Of a stretch of 64,000 bases of DNA, positions 1-11,944 are shown piece after piece. The stretch comes from Diabrotica undecimpunctata (lineage: Eukaryota; Arthropoda; Insecta; Coleoptera; Chrysomelidae): NCBI RefSeq assembly GCF_040954645.1, contig NC_092808.1, positions 88,971,042 to 89,035,041 on the forward strand, read 5' to 3'. The position numbers and the translations under genes are program-made. The notes under the pieces were generated by a model, which did no database searches, was not told where the DNA came from, and worked only from the letters and a program-made list of their open reading frames with translations. How positions within the stretch are numbered: the first letter of the stretch is position 1; each line of letters opens with the position of its first letter.

Positions 1-119
1 TGATACATTGTGATAATTAGGTTTACATTAATTTAGGTTTAGTTAGGTTAGCCGGTAAAGGCTCTTCTTCTTTAGGGCATCCTTACTGAGCTTTGTTCCC
101 CTATTACAGGGAAACAATT

Positions 120-300
120 TAGTTTGTTAGTTTACTTCTTCTTCTTCTTTGAGTGCCTCTCCTATCGAAGATTGGATATCATTAGGTTGATTCTAATTCT
201 ATTTACTGCTGTTTTGAATAATTCATTAGTGGTACCAAACCACTCTCTTAAATTTCTCATCCAGGACATTCTTCTACGGCCTTCTGCATCCTTCGATTTT
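120..300 (-). pseudogene. LINE 3' end, C-terminal fragment of reverse transcriptase ORF
   Basis: On the minus strand this reads as the last part of a non-LTR retrotransposon ORF2, including GRRRMSWMRNLREWFG followed by ELFKTAVNRIRI and a stop near 165. This basic/Trp-rich tail is shared by several LINE fragments in the window (3.1-3.9, 12.0 and 63.1 kb). Only the C-terminus is left, so it is a dead 5'-truncated copy. A GAA-rich tail lies at its 3' side (lower coordinates, about 60-155), and bases 60-112 seem to hold the last codons of a further related copy. The clade cannot be decided from so short a piece. Confidence 0.7.
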
Positions 301-334
301 GTTAGTTTATACATTTACTTAATTATTAAATTTA

Positions 335-525
335 TTTATTTACTTCTTCTTCTTCGTGTGTCTAATCCTTTAAAAACATTGGCGATCATCATGGCCCATT
401 TTTTTCTGTCTGCAGCAGTTCTGAAGAGTCCTATTGTTGTTTTTCCACTCCGCTGCTTTAAATTTTTCAAACAGAACGTGCCTCGTCTCCCTGGTCCTCT
501 TTTCCTTCCACTTTTCCTTGTATAA
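335..525 (-). pseudogene. LINE 3' end, second C-terminal fragment
   Basis: With one frameshift the minus strand reads GKVEGKRGPGRRGTFCLKNL and then FRTAADRKKWAMMIANVFKG, a diverged version of the neighbouring fragment at 120-300. It again ends in a GAA-rich tail (about 340-355). Two opposed-to-plus LINE tails lie end to end here, either independent insertions of one family or a tandem duplication. No RT catalytic motif remains. Confidence 0.65.
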
Positions 526-540
526 CCAATTGGATCAACA

Positions 541-1064
541 GATATTTTTCATTTCTTAGTATGTGATCAATTCTCATTTTTCGTTCGTTCATAGTGTTGA
601 GTATTTATTCATTATTAAACCAGTTAAGTTATTAAACCACTATAAAATTAATTTTTTAGGGAGCTATTTTAGATTTGACTACATTTAACATTTATTAATA
701 TCTGATATCTGATTTAACTGATTTAACGTCTAAATAATTACAATAACTTTTAGGCTGTTACTCGCAGACAAAATATTTTTTCTTATTTAAAAAGCTGACA
801 GTTTTAAACCAATTTAAACAAAAGTAGTATAAATATATAGTATTAATATAATATAATATATTATAATATGATATTAGTAAAGAACAACAAAAAAAGGAAC
901 AGTGAAAAAAATTAAATATGGAATAAACAATGCAACAGAGAAAGTAGGTTGGCAAAATGCGAAATAAAAGAAGAAATAATTGGTTTAATGGTAAGTGCAA
1001 ATTAGCAGTGGAAGAAAAGAATAATATAAAATAATAATAATAAAAGAAAAATACAAAGATCAAA
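541..1064. other. AT-rich stretch, no gene seen
   Basis: Very AT-rich sequence with short TAATA runs near 840-870. Open frames here are Phe/Tyr/Leu-rich and look like products of low-complexity DNA. No terminal repeats or motif recognised. Confidence 0.5.
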
Positions 1065-2745
1065 GGCAAAAGACAAAGAAATTATTTAAATCGAAAAAAA
1101 CAATCAAAAATTAGAAAAAATTATGAACGAGATAGAAACAGAAAATAAAAGACATAACTCTAAACCATTTTACCAATACTTAAAACTAGGTAACCGAAAA
1201 CGGGCAGCTAATATAGTAGATAAAAAAATGGCAGAAGTATTTCGAAGAAATATGACAAGAAACGGATAGAGAGAAAGAAAGAGAAACAATAACGCGATCA
1301 CGGAAAAAGATGATGAAGAAGAAGAATTAACCTATGCATAAGTGAAAGAGAAAATTGGCAAACTTAAAAACGGGAAAACAGCGAGATAAGAGTGAATATG
1401 TGTAGAACTTATAAAATACGATGGGGAGGCACTGTACAGAAAGATTTGTGAACTAATGCAGAATATACGGAGTTAAGAAATAATGCCCGAACAATGGAAG
1501 AATGGAATTATAGTGACAATCCAAAAACAAGGAGACCATAGAAGATGCAAATCTACCGATCAATTAATTTACTGAATGTAACATATGAAATAATGACTGG
1601 TATAATTAGAGACAAACTAACAATATGTACAGAACAAAGTATAGGAGATTACCAGTAAGGTTTTAGAAAAGAAAGATCCACGATAGACGCTATATATACG
1701 TTAAAACAAGTGATATACGAGTCGACGGAGAAACACATATACTTTTCCTAAACTTTAACCAGGCGTTTAACAAACTAAACAGAAAAAAAATGATTCCAAG
1801 TCTTACAAGAGAGTAATATACCAAATAAAATTATAAAAATTATAGAAATGACAATGCGAGATTCCCAAGCAACAAAAGGCACCAGAAGAAAAAGAACAGA
1901 AATATTAAAAATAAAAAATGGAGTAAGACAAGCTGTCAAACACAGGAACTATAAACAATAATGCAGTACAAATAATACGATATGCGGACGATATAACCGT
2001 AGTAGCAACAGATAAAAGAGCATTAAGGAAAACCTCCCAAGAAATAGAAAACGAAGCCAAACTGAGGAGACTGAAAATAAAACAAAATACATGAACGTAA
2101 ACAAGAAAAAGAAGAAACATATGGCAAAACTGACAATAGATGTACACGGTTTCAAAGAGGTTAAAACATTTAAATATTTGGGAGTACTAGTTAACAGAAG
2201 AAATGAAAGTGTAGATATGAAAACAGGAATTCAATCGGGAAATACAGCGTGTTTGGAGATAAGAAGATAAGCCAAAACACAAAAATAAAAATCTACAAAA
2301 CGACCATAAGACCAATAGTAGTATATGCTACAGAAACATTCACATTAAAAATAAGAGAAGAAGAGCAATTGAAAGTTTTTGAGAGGAAGATTATAAGAAA
2401 AATACTGGGACTAAAGGGGGAAAACGAAGAGGATGCAAGGAAATGGACGAATCACGAAATATAAGAATGGAAGGGACACGAGAACATAGTTAGAGCAATA
2501 AAAGCATAAAGAATTAGATGGTGTGGACATATAATAAAAAGAGAGAAGAGAAATCTGTTAAGAGTTATAACGGAATAGATACCACCAGGTAAAAGAACCA
2601 GAGGCAGACTTAAACTGTGATGGAGACAACAAGTGGAAGAATACTTAAGGAGTATGGAAATTAGAAATAGAAAGGACAATCAAAGAGAGAGAAGAATGGA
2701 AAAAAGCAGTGGAAACAGCGAAGTCACACCAGAAACTGTAAAACC
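1065..2745 (+). pseudogene. Degenerate LINE reverse transcriptase (plus strand)
   Basis: Reading across many stops and frameshifts, plus-strand translations show LINE ORF2 pieces in the expected order: a pre-RT region (about 1065-1500), finger/palm pieces such as GFRKERSTIDAIYTLKQVIYE near 1660-1720, a YADD-like signature as IRYADDITVVA (frame-shifted) near 1976-2010, then EVKTFKYLGVLVNRRNE near 2158-2205 and the post-RT segment YKTTIRPIVVYATETFTLK near 2297-2350. The C-terminal region runs to about 2740. This is one old LINE copy with many inactivating changes and no endonuclease domain seen. The clade is not clear. The 3' boundary is approximate. Confidence 0.75.
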
Positions 2746-3112
2746 AAATACAGAATGATCCCCCACACAAAGAGGATCTTCAAGTGAAAACAGCTTCAGC
2801 TTCTTTGGAGGCGTATAGCTTGTATATATAAACAAAAATAGTATATTATTTTATTAGGAGTAGAAATAATAAATTACGCCCAGGCACAAAAAGTCGTTTT
2901 TAGTCAGAATAGAACATAATATTTTTTTTTTCAAACGTCGCAAATAATTTTTATGTTACTATGGTTATTTCTATTAATTTTCACTTTAACAAATAAGAAA
3001 AGTCACCGATTTTTGCGATACTCGTTAAGTTTTTTTTTGTGAACATAAGCACATTTGTGCTCATTATTGCCCAAAATTACGAGTATTGTGTCTGATTTCG
3101 AAGATCGGGCTA
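2746..3112. other. Intergenic AT-rich spacer between two LINE fragments
   Basis: Nothing recognised. It separates the degenerate LINE upstream from the younger LINE fragment that begins close to 3113. Confidence 0.4.
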
Positions 3113-3912
3113 GCGAAGATCGAGGACGACACTGTGATCTTAGCCGAAAATATTGAAGATTTTCAGAGGCTGGTGACCAGAATAGTGGAGTATGGAAAAG
3201 AGTATGGTCTAACAATGAATGTCAAAAAGACGAAATTTATGAGAATATCAAAAACTCAAAGAAATAACAAGAATCTTCTAATAAACGGAACCAACGTCGA
3301 ACAAGTGGACAAATATGCATATCTGGGAACAATGATTAATTCCACAAATGATTACATTCAGGAGATCAAAATCAGAATAGAAAAGGCCAGAGCAAATTTA
3401 GACAAAATCAGAAGAGTGCTATATACAAGGGATTTAAAATTGGAACTAAGAGTTAGGTTGGCGAGGTGCTATGTTTTTTCGACTTTATTTTATGGAATGG
3501 AATCTTGGACCTTGAATGCGACATCAATGAAAAAACTGGAATCATTTGAGCTGTGGGTGTATAGAAGTATTCTGAAAATATCGTGGACAGAACACATCAC
3601 AAACAAAGAGGTTCTGAGAAGGATGAATAAAGAAATAGAAATTTTAAATACAATTAAAACAAGAAAATTGGAATATGTCGGACATCTACACGTGGAGAGA
3701 AATGTACCTTGCTCCAACTGATTATGTAGGGAAAGATCCAAGGAAAAAGAAGCATAGGGAGGCGTAAAATGTAATGGCTGCGCAACTTGAGAGAGTGGTA
3801 CGGATGTACATAAAATGAACTTTTCAGAGCAGCCGTCTCAAAAGTCCGAATAGCTATGATGATTGCCGACCTCCGCCGCGGAGATGGCACTTGAAGAAGA
3901 AGATTGTCAATC
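3113..3912 (+). pseudogene. 5'-truncated LINE: RT palm to C-terminus
   Basis: The fragment starts at the catalytic region (EDDTVILAENIED, where YADD would be expected; the Tyr-Ala are lost at the truncation point) and continues through the thumb (YGLTMNVKKTKFM, YAYLGTMINSTNDY), the post-RT segment (YVFSTLFYGMESWTLNATS) and TEHITNKEVLRRMNKE. The main open frame ends at 3721. The rest (basic C-terminal tail, about 3720-3895) continues in another frame, ending with a GAA-rich tail near 3890-3902. The same family occurs on the minus strand at 63085-63505. With YG..SWTL and the GRRK tail it belongs with the large insect LINE group often annotated as endonuclease-reverse transcriptase. Not functional: RT is incomplete and frameshifted. 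Confidence 0.8.
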
Positions 3913-6384
3913 ACGTCACAAAAATTAATACTTTTGTGACATTTGAAACAAAAGCAAAGTTATTTTAACATGATTAGGTAAAAAGAAGGGATAACATTAA
4001 TAATATTAGTCAGACAATATTAAGGGGGGATCAAAGATTAACATGTTTAAAAATGATCATCAGGAATTAAAAAAATAATTCCTACTTTTTATCTAATCGT
4101 ACCACAAAAACTTTATATTTCTTTAAAATTTGTGTAAAAATATCAGCTTTTAAAATACGGAAAAATATTTTATTTACGAGAAATAGTTTAAAAGGTATTT
4201 TAGATGTGTGTCAATCAAAAGTAACCGTAATTTTGCAGAATACATTTGCCATTTTTGATACATTGAAAGTTTAACTCTTAAAATTTTATTGGTATGCGTA
4301 GAAATACCGTATCTTCATTATATTCTGACTAATATTAGGTAGTGCAAAAAAGGTCTCTTGGATATACAAATGAAATGTTTTTTAAAATAACTGACGGATC
4401 GATCTGAAATTTTGAGAGTTTGTTAAGGACAACCATGCACAAGCTTGGGCACAATAACAAAAATGTCTAGGTTGATTTTTTACATAGTTATAAACAATTA
4501 ACGATTTTGCCTTTTGTTGGAGTTTTTCAAGCAACGAATAAATTTTACAACTTTTCGCAATCGCCATTTTGAAGCCCTTTTATATTTTAAAAGGTAAACT
4601 TTTGTAATTTTATCTCAAATATTAAGCTTTTTGATGGTAAGCAAAAAACCGAAACATGGCATTTTTTACACTAAATTATTAATAATTAGAAAAATACGCC
4701 GAAATTTCAGCCAAAAACGTATAGGTTTTCTTTATATGGGCCTACAATAAGTAAAAACATTTTTAGATACCCGGATTTTTGTCAAAGTCCCGGGAGAAAT
4801 GTTATTTCCCTGAGCTAATATTAAAAAGATACATAATAGACGAAGTGTTGCACAGAAAAACAGTTTAAGTAATAATTAGATAAAAACTTAAGCTTTAGCC
4901 GCACATTCTTCGAAAAATATTCATTCTTTTGATTTTGAAAATATAGATTTCAGAAAGAAATTCAAATTACAATAAAATATACATACTGGAGATAATACAT
5001 AATAAAAAACAATCAATATGCATTAAAAATAAGACCGATATCAAAGATCTCTCCAATATATACTATAATTTAATTAGTTAATTATAGAAACATTTAATAT
5101 GACACTGGCAAAGTTTTTAAACAGTGATAAATTTTGCAAGTTGCCACATTTTAGATATTTTGGATTTCAACCAAATCGTCTACAACAATGTGTTATTTCA
5201 AATTTTCACGACGGTATCAGTCAAGACTTTCTCCTCTTTAAGTATAACGCACCTCTCCCGGGTTTTCATTATATAAAAGCTAGGAAATCGAGCTACTTCA
5301 CATTTGCCGTTATCCCCAATGTTTCTCGCTCTTCCTACTTTAAGCATACTTGGAATCTAGAGTAGATCCAAATTATCGTTATCGGTTATTGAAGCTCCTG
5401 AAGAAAATTACAAAATTACAAGACGATTTTTTGTTTAATTTTTAAGATGGATCAGATGTTACTAGAATTTGGTCACTCATAATTGTGGTCTTTTGTATGT
5501 TACGAAAATTGACATTAATAGATTCTTATCATAAAGCAGACGCTCTCGTTAATTTATTTTAAAATAAAGAATAGTGTACCACTTCGTCCTAAATATATTT
5601 AATCCTTAGACATTTCGCTAACAAACTATTTTTAAGTAAAAACATAAATTCGTTATTTTCTTTCGACATCTAGATAGGAAGCAATTTGTTTTATAACCAT
5701 TTAAAAATTTAAATAGTAAAAATACAATTTTTACAAAATACATTTTGAAAATACCGTCTTACCTTAAAGCCAAAATGATAAAGGATTTTTGATGTCAATA
5801 ATAATATGAGGGTAGTTATGTATGTTGTAGGTTTTTCCATAGCCAAATAAACTTGCGTTCCATATAAACAAAATACTAAATTCATTTTTTACAATGATGA
5901 ATAAGCATTATTTACATTAAACAGATTTTTTAAAAAGATTTCACTTGCTGCAATTAAATAAATTGCCATCAAATAGTTTCAGTTAGACCCACGCACGAGG
6001 ATCAGTTGTTTTAGGGAATGTATGTGAGCCATTTTTTCTTGTATTCCCTATGGGATATCCTGAAATAAAGTCCAACTTTTCAATAAGATGGAAAACCGAA
6101 AGAATCGTATTATTTTCTCAGAACTCCCTTTATCTCCACGTTTCTCATGTTATATAACAGTGAAATATAAGATGGGCGCTGGATTGGTTGAATAAATAGT
6201 GAGTTGGGTCCTATGCGGAAAAGGTTAAGACTTCTTCTGTCATTTTATCCTGTACGTCAGAACTATTTAATGGTCGTATAATAAAATAAAACCAACTCAA
6301 TAGATCAACGTTCACAATAATATCAGTATGTGATTAATAAAGGCAAAATATTATAATTAGAAATACTACACAACGTCCCGAGAG
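3913..6384. other. Long non-coding AT-rich region
   Basis: About 2.5 kb without a recognisable gene. The small frames at 4382-4567 (minus) and 5099-5365 (plus) have no motif I know and no codon-like composition. The text resembles dispersed non-coding repeat, but I could not find its ends or a second copy within the window. Confidence 0.45.
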
Positions 6385-7000
6385 ATGAGAAGATGCAACA
6401 AATCGCAAATACGAGGCATAAGGCAATTTAGTATTCGAACACTATATCAGAATAGGCTACAGAATATGTTACAGATGAGCGAAGAATGGACGCCAACAAA
6501 AATGTATCAACACCTAAATGAAAAAATAAACAAAGTGGCAAACGAAGTGCTGGGTATTAAACAACAGAAGAATAAATATTTCGAGAATTACAGTGACGAC
6601 CTAGAAGAGATGATTAAAAGGAAAAAAAAGTACATTTCATATATGGATAAACGACAGATTCCCAGGAACACGAAAGAATATGTTGAAAAACACAAAAAAC
6701 ATATGACACCATATGAAAATATGGTGGCGCAAGGATCGTATCATTTATACGAGTGTTGTTTAATAAATGTTGTTATGAGAGCAGACACAGAAAACATGGA
6801 AAGATTTATTATCGAAGGAAAGGCAGAAGTCCGACGATCATGAGAAAGGTCTCTAACAAGATGGATCGATCAAATTACATGCATATGCAAAAGACCTATG
6901 CATGAGTTAAAAGAAATCACCGGAAACAGAAACCTTTGGAGACGGACAATACTCGACGTCAGTATGACCACTACCCAAGATTAAATAGAGAAAGTGAGAG
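6385..7000 (+). pseudogene. LINE remnant with internal deletion (pre-RT joined to C-terminal tail)
   Basis: The open frame 6385-6843 begins with a LINE pre-RT segment: the stretch around residues 30-85 (TPTKMYQHLNEKINKVANEV, then LEEMIKRKKKYISYMDKR) matches the linker between endonuclease and RT in insect LINEs. From about residue 128 it jumps to the C-terminal part (RFIIEGKAEVRRS), which continues after one stop as LTRWIDQITCICKRPMHE and NRNLWRRTILDVS to about 6985. The entire RT domain between these is missing. The copy is therefore an internally deleted LINE; a GA-rich simple repeat follows at 6990-7015. Confidence 0.65.
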
Positions 7001-7129
7001 ATAGAGAGAGAGATGGTTAAAAAAAGCATCCTACGTCTATTAGGAGCCTTGATAGACCCACTTTTTTTTAACTGACCCTAAAAGTAGAAATAAATAAATA
7101 TAGATAGACCATGTTTTTACCTTGTTTAG

Positions 7130-7745
7130 GCTTTTGCCTCTTCAAGGTAGGGTCCTCCATTTTTTTTGGATCAAGCGGGGTGTGGTATACAAATTTAGTT
7201 GTGGAGTGCTAGAAAGTTGGGGTCAGAGGGTGGCGTACAAGCCAAGGGCAGGCACTTCAAGGTGTTACCAGCCATACTAGAACCGGCTCTTAATTAGTGT
7301 TTTTGGCTTACAGTTTTTAGCTGCGATATTTTAGGGGGATTAATTCTAATATATCAAAATACTCATTAGGAAGTTCGTTTCCATATTATGAAGAAGTTTT
7401 GCTGGAGGGAATGGAACTTTTCTTTTAGAAACCCTGGTGACTATTTGCCTCCAGCGGTGGCAAGAAGTTTTAAGCCTTCGTTTGGCTCGGTTGTTTGAGC
7501 CAGCTATAGTGCGAAGGTCATACTTCCTGCTGAGGGTTAGGATTCTGTCCTTAATTTATATTATGTTGGCTACTTGGTGGACGAGTGCTGACTGGTAGTC
7601 TCTGCGCTTCTCCGTACAGAATTTAAGTATTTTTCTTTCTGTGGCCCTAATGGTTTTCATTTTGCGGGTGTTAAGCGACGCATAGACGCATGCCTTGTAT
7701 TCGATCATTGGTATTATATAGGTTTTGTAGGTATGCAATATAGTG
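7130..7745 (-). pseudogene. Jockey-like LINE 3' region (C-terminal ORF2 plus 3' UTR)
   Basis: Minus-strand frame 7556-7738 reads TYKTYIIPMIEYKACVYAS and MKTIRATERKILKFCTEKR, the post-RT segment of a Jockey/R1-type LINE (YK.YI.P...Y........ ..I...ERK.LR). The reading continues with changes through YQSALVHQVANIKDRILTLS to about 7440, then becomes 3' UTR. Upstream RT is absent, so it is a 5'-truncated copy. It is a different LINE group from the GAA-tailed fragments near the start of the window. Confidence 0.65.
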
Positions 7746-7907
7746 TTTTATTTGACGTATTGCCCATGTCACCTTTTACTTGAGCCCATATAGCTCTATA
7801 GGGTCAAGTCAATAATGATATGAAGGTAAACGAAGTGCAGGTATTCCCCGATCTTTAGCTTTTCTATCGATTTCATATTTTTTATATCTTTGGTTGTGTT
7901 ACTATCC

Positions 7908-8012
7908 AAATGGCAATAAACCACAATTAAAGGTTAAATTACGTTTATTGACGTTTCAATTTCTACTTCGGAAATCGTTCTCAAAATACGTTATTGTGGC
8001 TTATTCCCATTT
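7908..8012. repeat. 105-bp inverted-repeat element (MITE-like)
   Basis: The ends are inverted copies: AAATGGCAATAAACCACAAT on the left and, reversed, AAATGGGAATAAGCCACAAT on the right. The centre holds TTTATTGACGTTTCAATTTC, whose reverse strand contains GAAACGTC followed by AATAAA, a motif also found in the hammerhead-like sequences at 51.6 and 63.9 kb. A related copy sits in the LINE palindrome near 22210-22290. No coding capacity. Confidence 0.6.
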
Positions 8013-8165
8013 AAATAGTAATTACTTTAAAATACCACAAGAAAATAGCTTCAGAACAATATTTGGTTGTGTTGTTGAGCCATATTTATGAGTTCTTTTT
8101 TAACCATCGTATTATCAAATGTGATATCTTTTTATTTTAACGAATTAAGTATCTCATACTTTTTC

Positions 8166-8221
8166 CACGCCAAAGTTTTTTTTGGCGTGACAAATTGAAA
8201 AACCACAAAGTGGTTTTTCAA
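8166..8221. repeat. Two perfect hairpins in tandem
   Basis: CACGCCAAA (8166-8174) pairs with TTTGGCGTG (8181-8189) over a 6-base loop, and TTGAAAAACCAC (8195-8206) pairs with GTGGTTTTTCAA (8210-8221) over a 3-base loop. Only five bases separate the two stems. They may be the subterminal hairpins of an old transposon, but no element ends are visible around them. Confidence 0.6.
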
Positions 8222-10020
8222 TTAAACGAAAATGTAAAATGGGATTATCTATTACTTGACAGAATTTTGTGTTATGTTACTAACCATCTGAAAGAAATAT
8301 TCTTCAGATACGTCTGCAGCCATTTCCTCTTAATAATCGTTGGTGGTTCAACTTTCACACAATCAATATAATAGTTTTTTCTTGTTAAGGATAAGAAATT
8401 TTACTGACCAGTTTTTGTAGATTAAAAGTTGACGTGGTTGCCATCGTTGAATATAACAGCACCCACCACACATTCGATGATTCGATGAAGTCACCAGAGA
8501 TAAGTCACCCAGGACTTCCACACGACAAGCACTATGCTGATAGTTGTGCCCCTATCGCGCATCAGAGTGCTATAGGGGGGGGGGGATGGTCTGGAACATT
8601 GGGGCGCGATGGAGTGACTCCTGAGTACAAGAGTTAATCCTCCTCACCCCAATGAATTGTAACACCCGCGTGTCATTCTTAAGGGGTGTACAAATCTCAC
8701 AGGCTGGTTTAAATTAAATTGCTTGCTTGCACCCAGACAACTACTAATGATAAATAACTATTTTACAAATTATTTCAAATACCTGACTGTAAGCTCCGAT
8801 TGCACATGCAAATGTCAAAACCCACTGACTTTAAATCAAGAACTTTCTCATTTTTATACCTGTATATACCTATCGATTTTGTACCTTCCGTAATACCTTG
8901 AATCGGCGTTGTCTAACTGCCCTACGAACTACCTGGGCCCATTAATCCCAAGTACCTGCTGCCCCATCGCCGAGAAAGTTGGGGAAGTTGAAAGTAAGAA
9001 TATAAATATTTTCAGTTATTCACTTCAGTTGCAAGTATTACGGTATAGTTTTGTACGTTATTGTTTAACTTTTAAATGGCGAATCCAACGACTATGTTTA
9101 GTCAAAGGGGAGAACTTTTATTAATAATTATCCTTTAGACGGCTAAATTACATTCTAATAAACAAAAAGTTTTCTACACAGATCAACTTGACATCGTTCA
9201 AACAAATTTTCCTTTCTGTCCGAATATATGGAATTAAAATATGGCGCTTCATACCAAACATCATTTAAATATTTTAGGTGACCCAGCATGTGGAGGGAGT
9301 TATATTGAAGATAAGGTAAAAACTAAATAAAGTGAATCAGGCAAAGAACTAAAATGAAGTAGTCAAATATAAAACAAAGTAATAGCTTCTGTACCTATTA
9401 GTATATTAAAGGAGAGCCGTAACCCTTCTTGGAAAGACCATTTCCAAACGTAATGTTTTTTTAAGATAGGAGTAAACTGGTCAGAGAGTAACGCCTGACC
9501 AGCCCTCCTCCATAAATATTATTTTTCGACGGGAATTTCATTTTGACGAAAACACCGCGGATGACCAGTATTTATACAGCGCATTCAAGAGTACGCTCAA
9601 GTCTGCAACAAATGGCCTTTTTTATTGCGTTCGCTAGACGACAGAATGCGAATGCAGGGGCAATTGTATCGTAGGACATTCATATAATCCATACAAGAGT
9701 AGGGTGGATTGGTAAAATATATCGATCCAAAATGTTGCTGTCACCGCAATACCAGTTAAAATTGAATTTCGAAAATACTGATAACTAACAGGTCCAAAAG
9801 TTTCATAAAAATTTATTATTTCTCACGGCAGTTTTTTCTGTTCTTAAGAAATAGACTTCTTCAAATACTAGCATTTCTTTTTATTATAGAGATTGCACAT
9901 ATGCTTATTTTTGGGTTTTACCATACTTTTTATAAAACTTAGCATATAAATTACATACAACATTGAAGATAAAATAGGAGTTTTTTAGTTTGGTTTTTTA
10001 TATAAAAAATATAGAACTAA
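8222..10020. other. Non-coding region with a short GC-richer island
   Basis: A less AT-rich patch lies at about 8430-8660 and contains a run of ten or more G near 8575. The open frame 8434-8637 has no recognisable domain. The rest to 10020 shows no gene or terminal repeat that I can support. Confidence 0.4.
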
Positions 10021-10024
10021 TAAT

Positions 10025-10165
10025 GTAAGCAAGACCTGGAACCTTAAAAAATTTGCTGTACTAAAATTAGATGGATGTGAGCGGAAGAATCTTAGAAAGA
10101 TGTAAAGAGGTGTAATGCATGATCAAAAAGAACAAGGAAATAATGGAAATATATGGAAATTCAAA
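10025..10165 (+). pseudogene. Short degenerate LINE fragment
   Basis: Plus-strand reading gives ETWNLKKFAVLKLDGCERK and then LRKM, which resembles the post-RT segment (SETW.L......L...ERK.LR) of insect LINEs, followed by an ATT-rich tail (10165-10190). The fragment is short and diverged, so the call is tentative. Confidence 0.35.
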
Positions 10166-10283
10166 TTATTATTATTATTAATATGGCTTATAAGGTATTA
10201 TTAGTTATTATTAGGTCGAATATTAAACAATAATAATAATAATTTATACCTTACCTTAATACAAATTAATAGCTGTTTACACC

Positions 10284-10406
10284 TGTTTGGGAAAGTATGT
10301 AGTATTTATTTTCATATTTTGCATTTAATATTTTTCTTTTACTGTACTATAATACGATCTAATTTATTTGTATATTCTAACGACTTTGCTTTAAAATATA
10401 TTGTCC
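10284..10406. repeat. Direct repeat, left copy (possible LTR piece)
   Basis: This 123-bp sequence starting TGTTTGGGAAAGTATGTAG is repeated in the same orientation at 14518-14641 with about 10 differences. The pair encloses 4.1 kb that also holds a minus-strand LINE. The right copy is preceded by a purine-rich tract, so an LTR-retrotransposon remnant is possible. Confidence 0.6.
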
Positions 10407-11944
10407 CTGTATCCTGTTATACGTATAATCTCGTAAAATTGTTAAACTGTACGGAATTGTACGGTTTGCGGATCACGGCCTTGGGTTTTGCTTCGTTTTT
10501 AACCAACCGTCAAATTTATTTTGTTCCTTTAGACAACCACTTCTTCAAATACAAACAGTTCTAATTTGCTACACAACCACATTTAATGTTCTCGCCTATT
10601 TTTTTCCACATAGTGGATACATATCAAATATGTTTTCGCATCTTTCTTAGAATTCGTATCCTGCTAGATATAGACTCCACAGCCAATTTTATTTCAGTGA
10701 TCTACCAAATCACGCATTTTAGTAATCAGTTCTTATAGACATACTCATAGGTGTTGAATTGGTTCTTCGTTTCGTAAATTCTGGTTAAAATTTTTGGAGA
10801 ACCAAATGATCTTGTGACTTTAGAAATCATTTTTAACTATGTTCTGTAAGGACGAGTCTCTACTACTTGTTCTATATTTTATTTCACATCTTTCGATACT
10901 TCTATGTATACAAACATAAATCCTTTCTACAAAGGTTTTAGTAAGTCGAAAAGAGTAGGCACCTGTTAGTTTTGTCCCAACACGACCAAGCTCATGAAGG
11001 ATATTTCTAAGTTGTTGATTTTCCGAAAGTTAACAGACTGGTTTTTGTGTTTACCACTGTTTTTACAACCCAATCCTTTATTTATTTATTAAACAAATTT
11101 TTCTTTTCGGATCGGATTTTTCTAAACCCCTCCAAGAGTTTTTACTACGTACCGTTACTTACGGCACTTCTTCTTTGTTTTATTTCGCTTAAAAAACTCT
11201 ACAAGAGTAACTCTTTTATCTACTCACCTTCTGCAGTGAGAACTCACTTAGCTCTTAAAGCTCAATGGTTTTTCGCTAGACAAATCAACAACATGAGCAA
11301 CCATCTTCGTTTATTTTCAAGGCTTTGGCTCAGACATTTTGACATGTTGTTCGCTGACAAAGATGACCCTTCCATTTTACGGTACTGGGCCTAAAATGGA
11401 ATCCTACGACTGACTTCTTTTCTTATTCTTCGCGTCCCTTTGACAAACCTTGTACAAAGCAGTCTATTCGTTCGTAAATCAGTCGTATTTTTATTGCTAT
11501 CCTCTTGTTTTTGTTTTTTTTTTCTTTTTGCTAATCAAACGTCTTCTACAACCGTTGTGGTACTTTAATGTATTCTGGGATGATGAAACATCCGAACAGA
11601 TACATCTGACCTTGTACTTGTATGTGTTACATTTCTGGTGTTATTTCTATACAAGAACATCTATAGCAAGATCGGAGCTCTTGGCAGCTATACTGTTGAC
11701 TGACCTAGTTACTTTTGTCAACAAGTCTTGTCTAATTTTCATGCTCGCTCTGATTCGACAAGATTAGAACTCTTAGATACCATATTGCTGGCTAAACTAG
11801 TCACCTTTGTCAAAGAGTTCTATTTCCGATCTTCCGATATTTGATATGACTCGACGATTGCGCTCCCTTCAGCTAATTTTTCTACCCATAAATTACCAAT
11901 CGTATTAAACACATACAAGAACTGATACCACAGTTCTTCTTCTT
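10407..11944. other. Region between direct repeats, no recognised gene
   Basis: Open frames at 11047-11394 and 11450-11767 (plus) are free of known motifs. If the flanking direct repeats are LTRs this would be the remnant interior, but I see no RT, protease or integrase motif here. Confidence 0.35.

Noticed and set aside
5099..5365. 88-codon plus-strand frame
   Set aside because: No recognisable motif in a long AT-rich stretch; probably chance.
8434..8637. GC-richer frame considered as a host exon
   Set aside because: Interrupted by a poly-G run and lacks splice signals or a domain that I recognise.
11047..11767. Two plus-strand frames of 105-115 codons considered as host exons or env-like genes
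   Set aside because: No domain, signal peptide or splice context that I could support.
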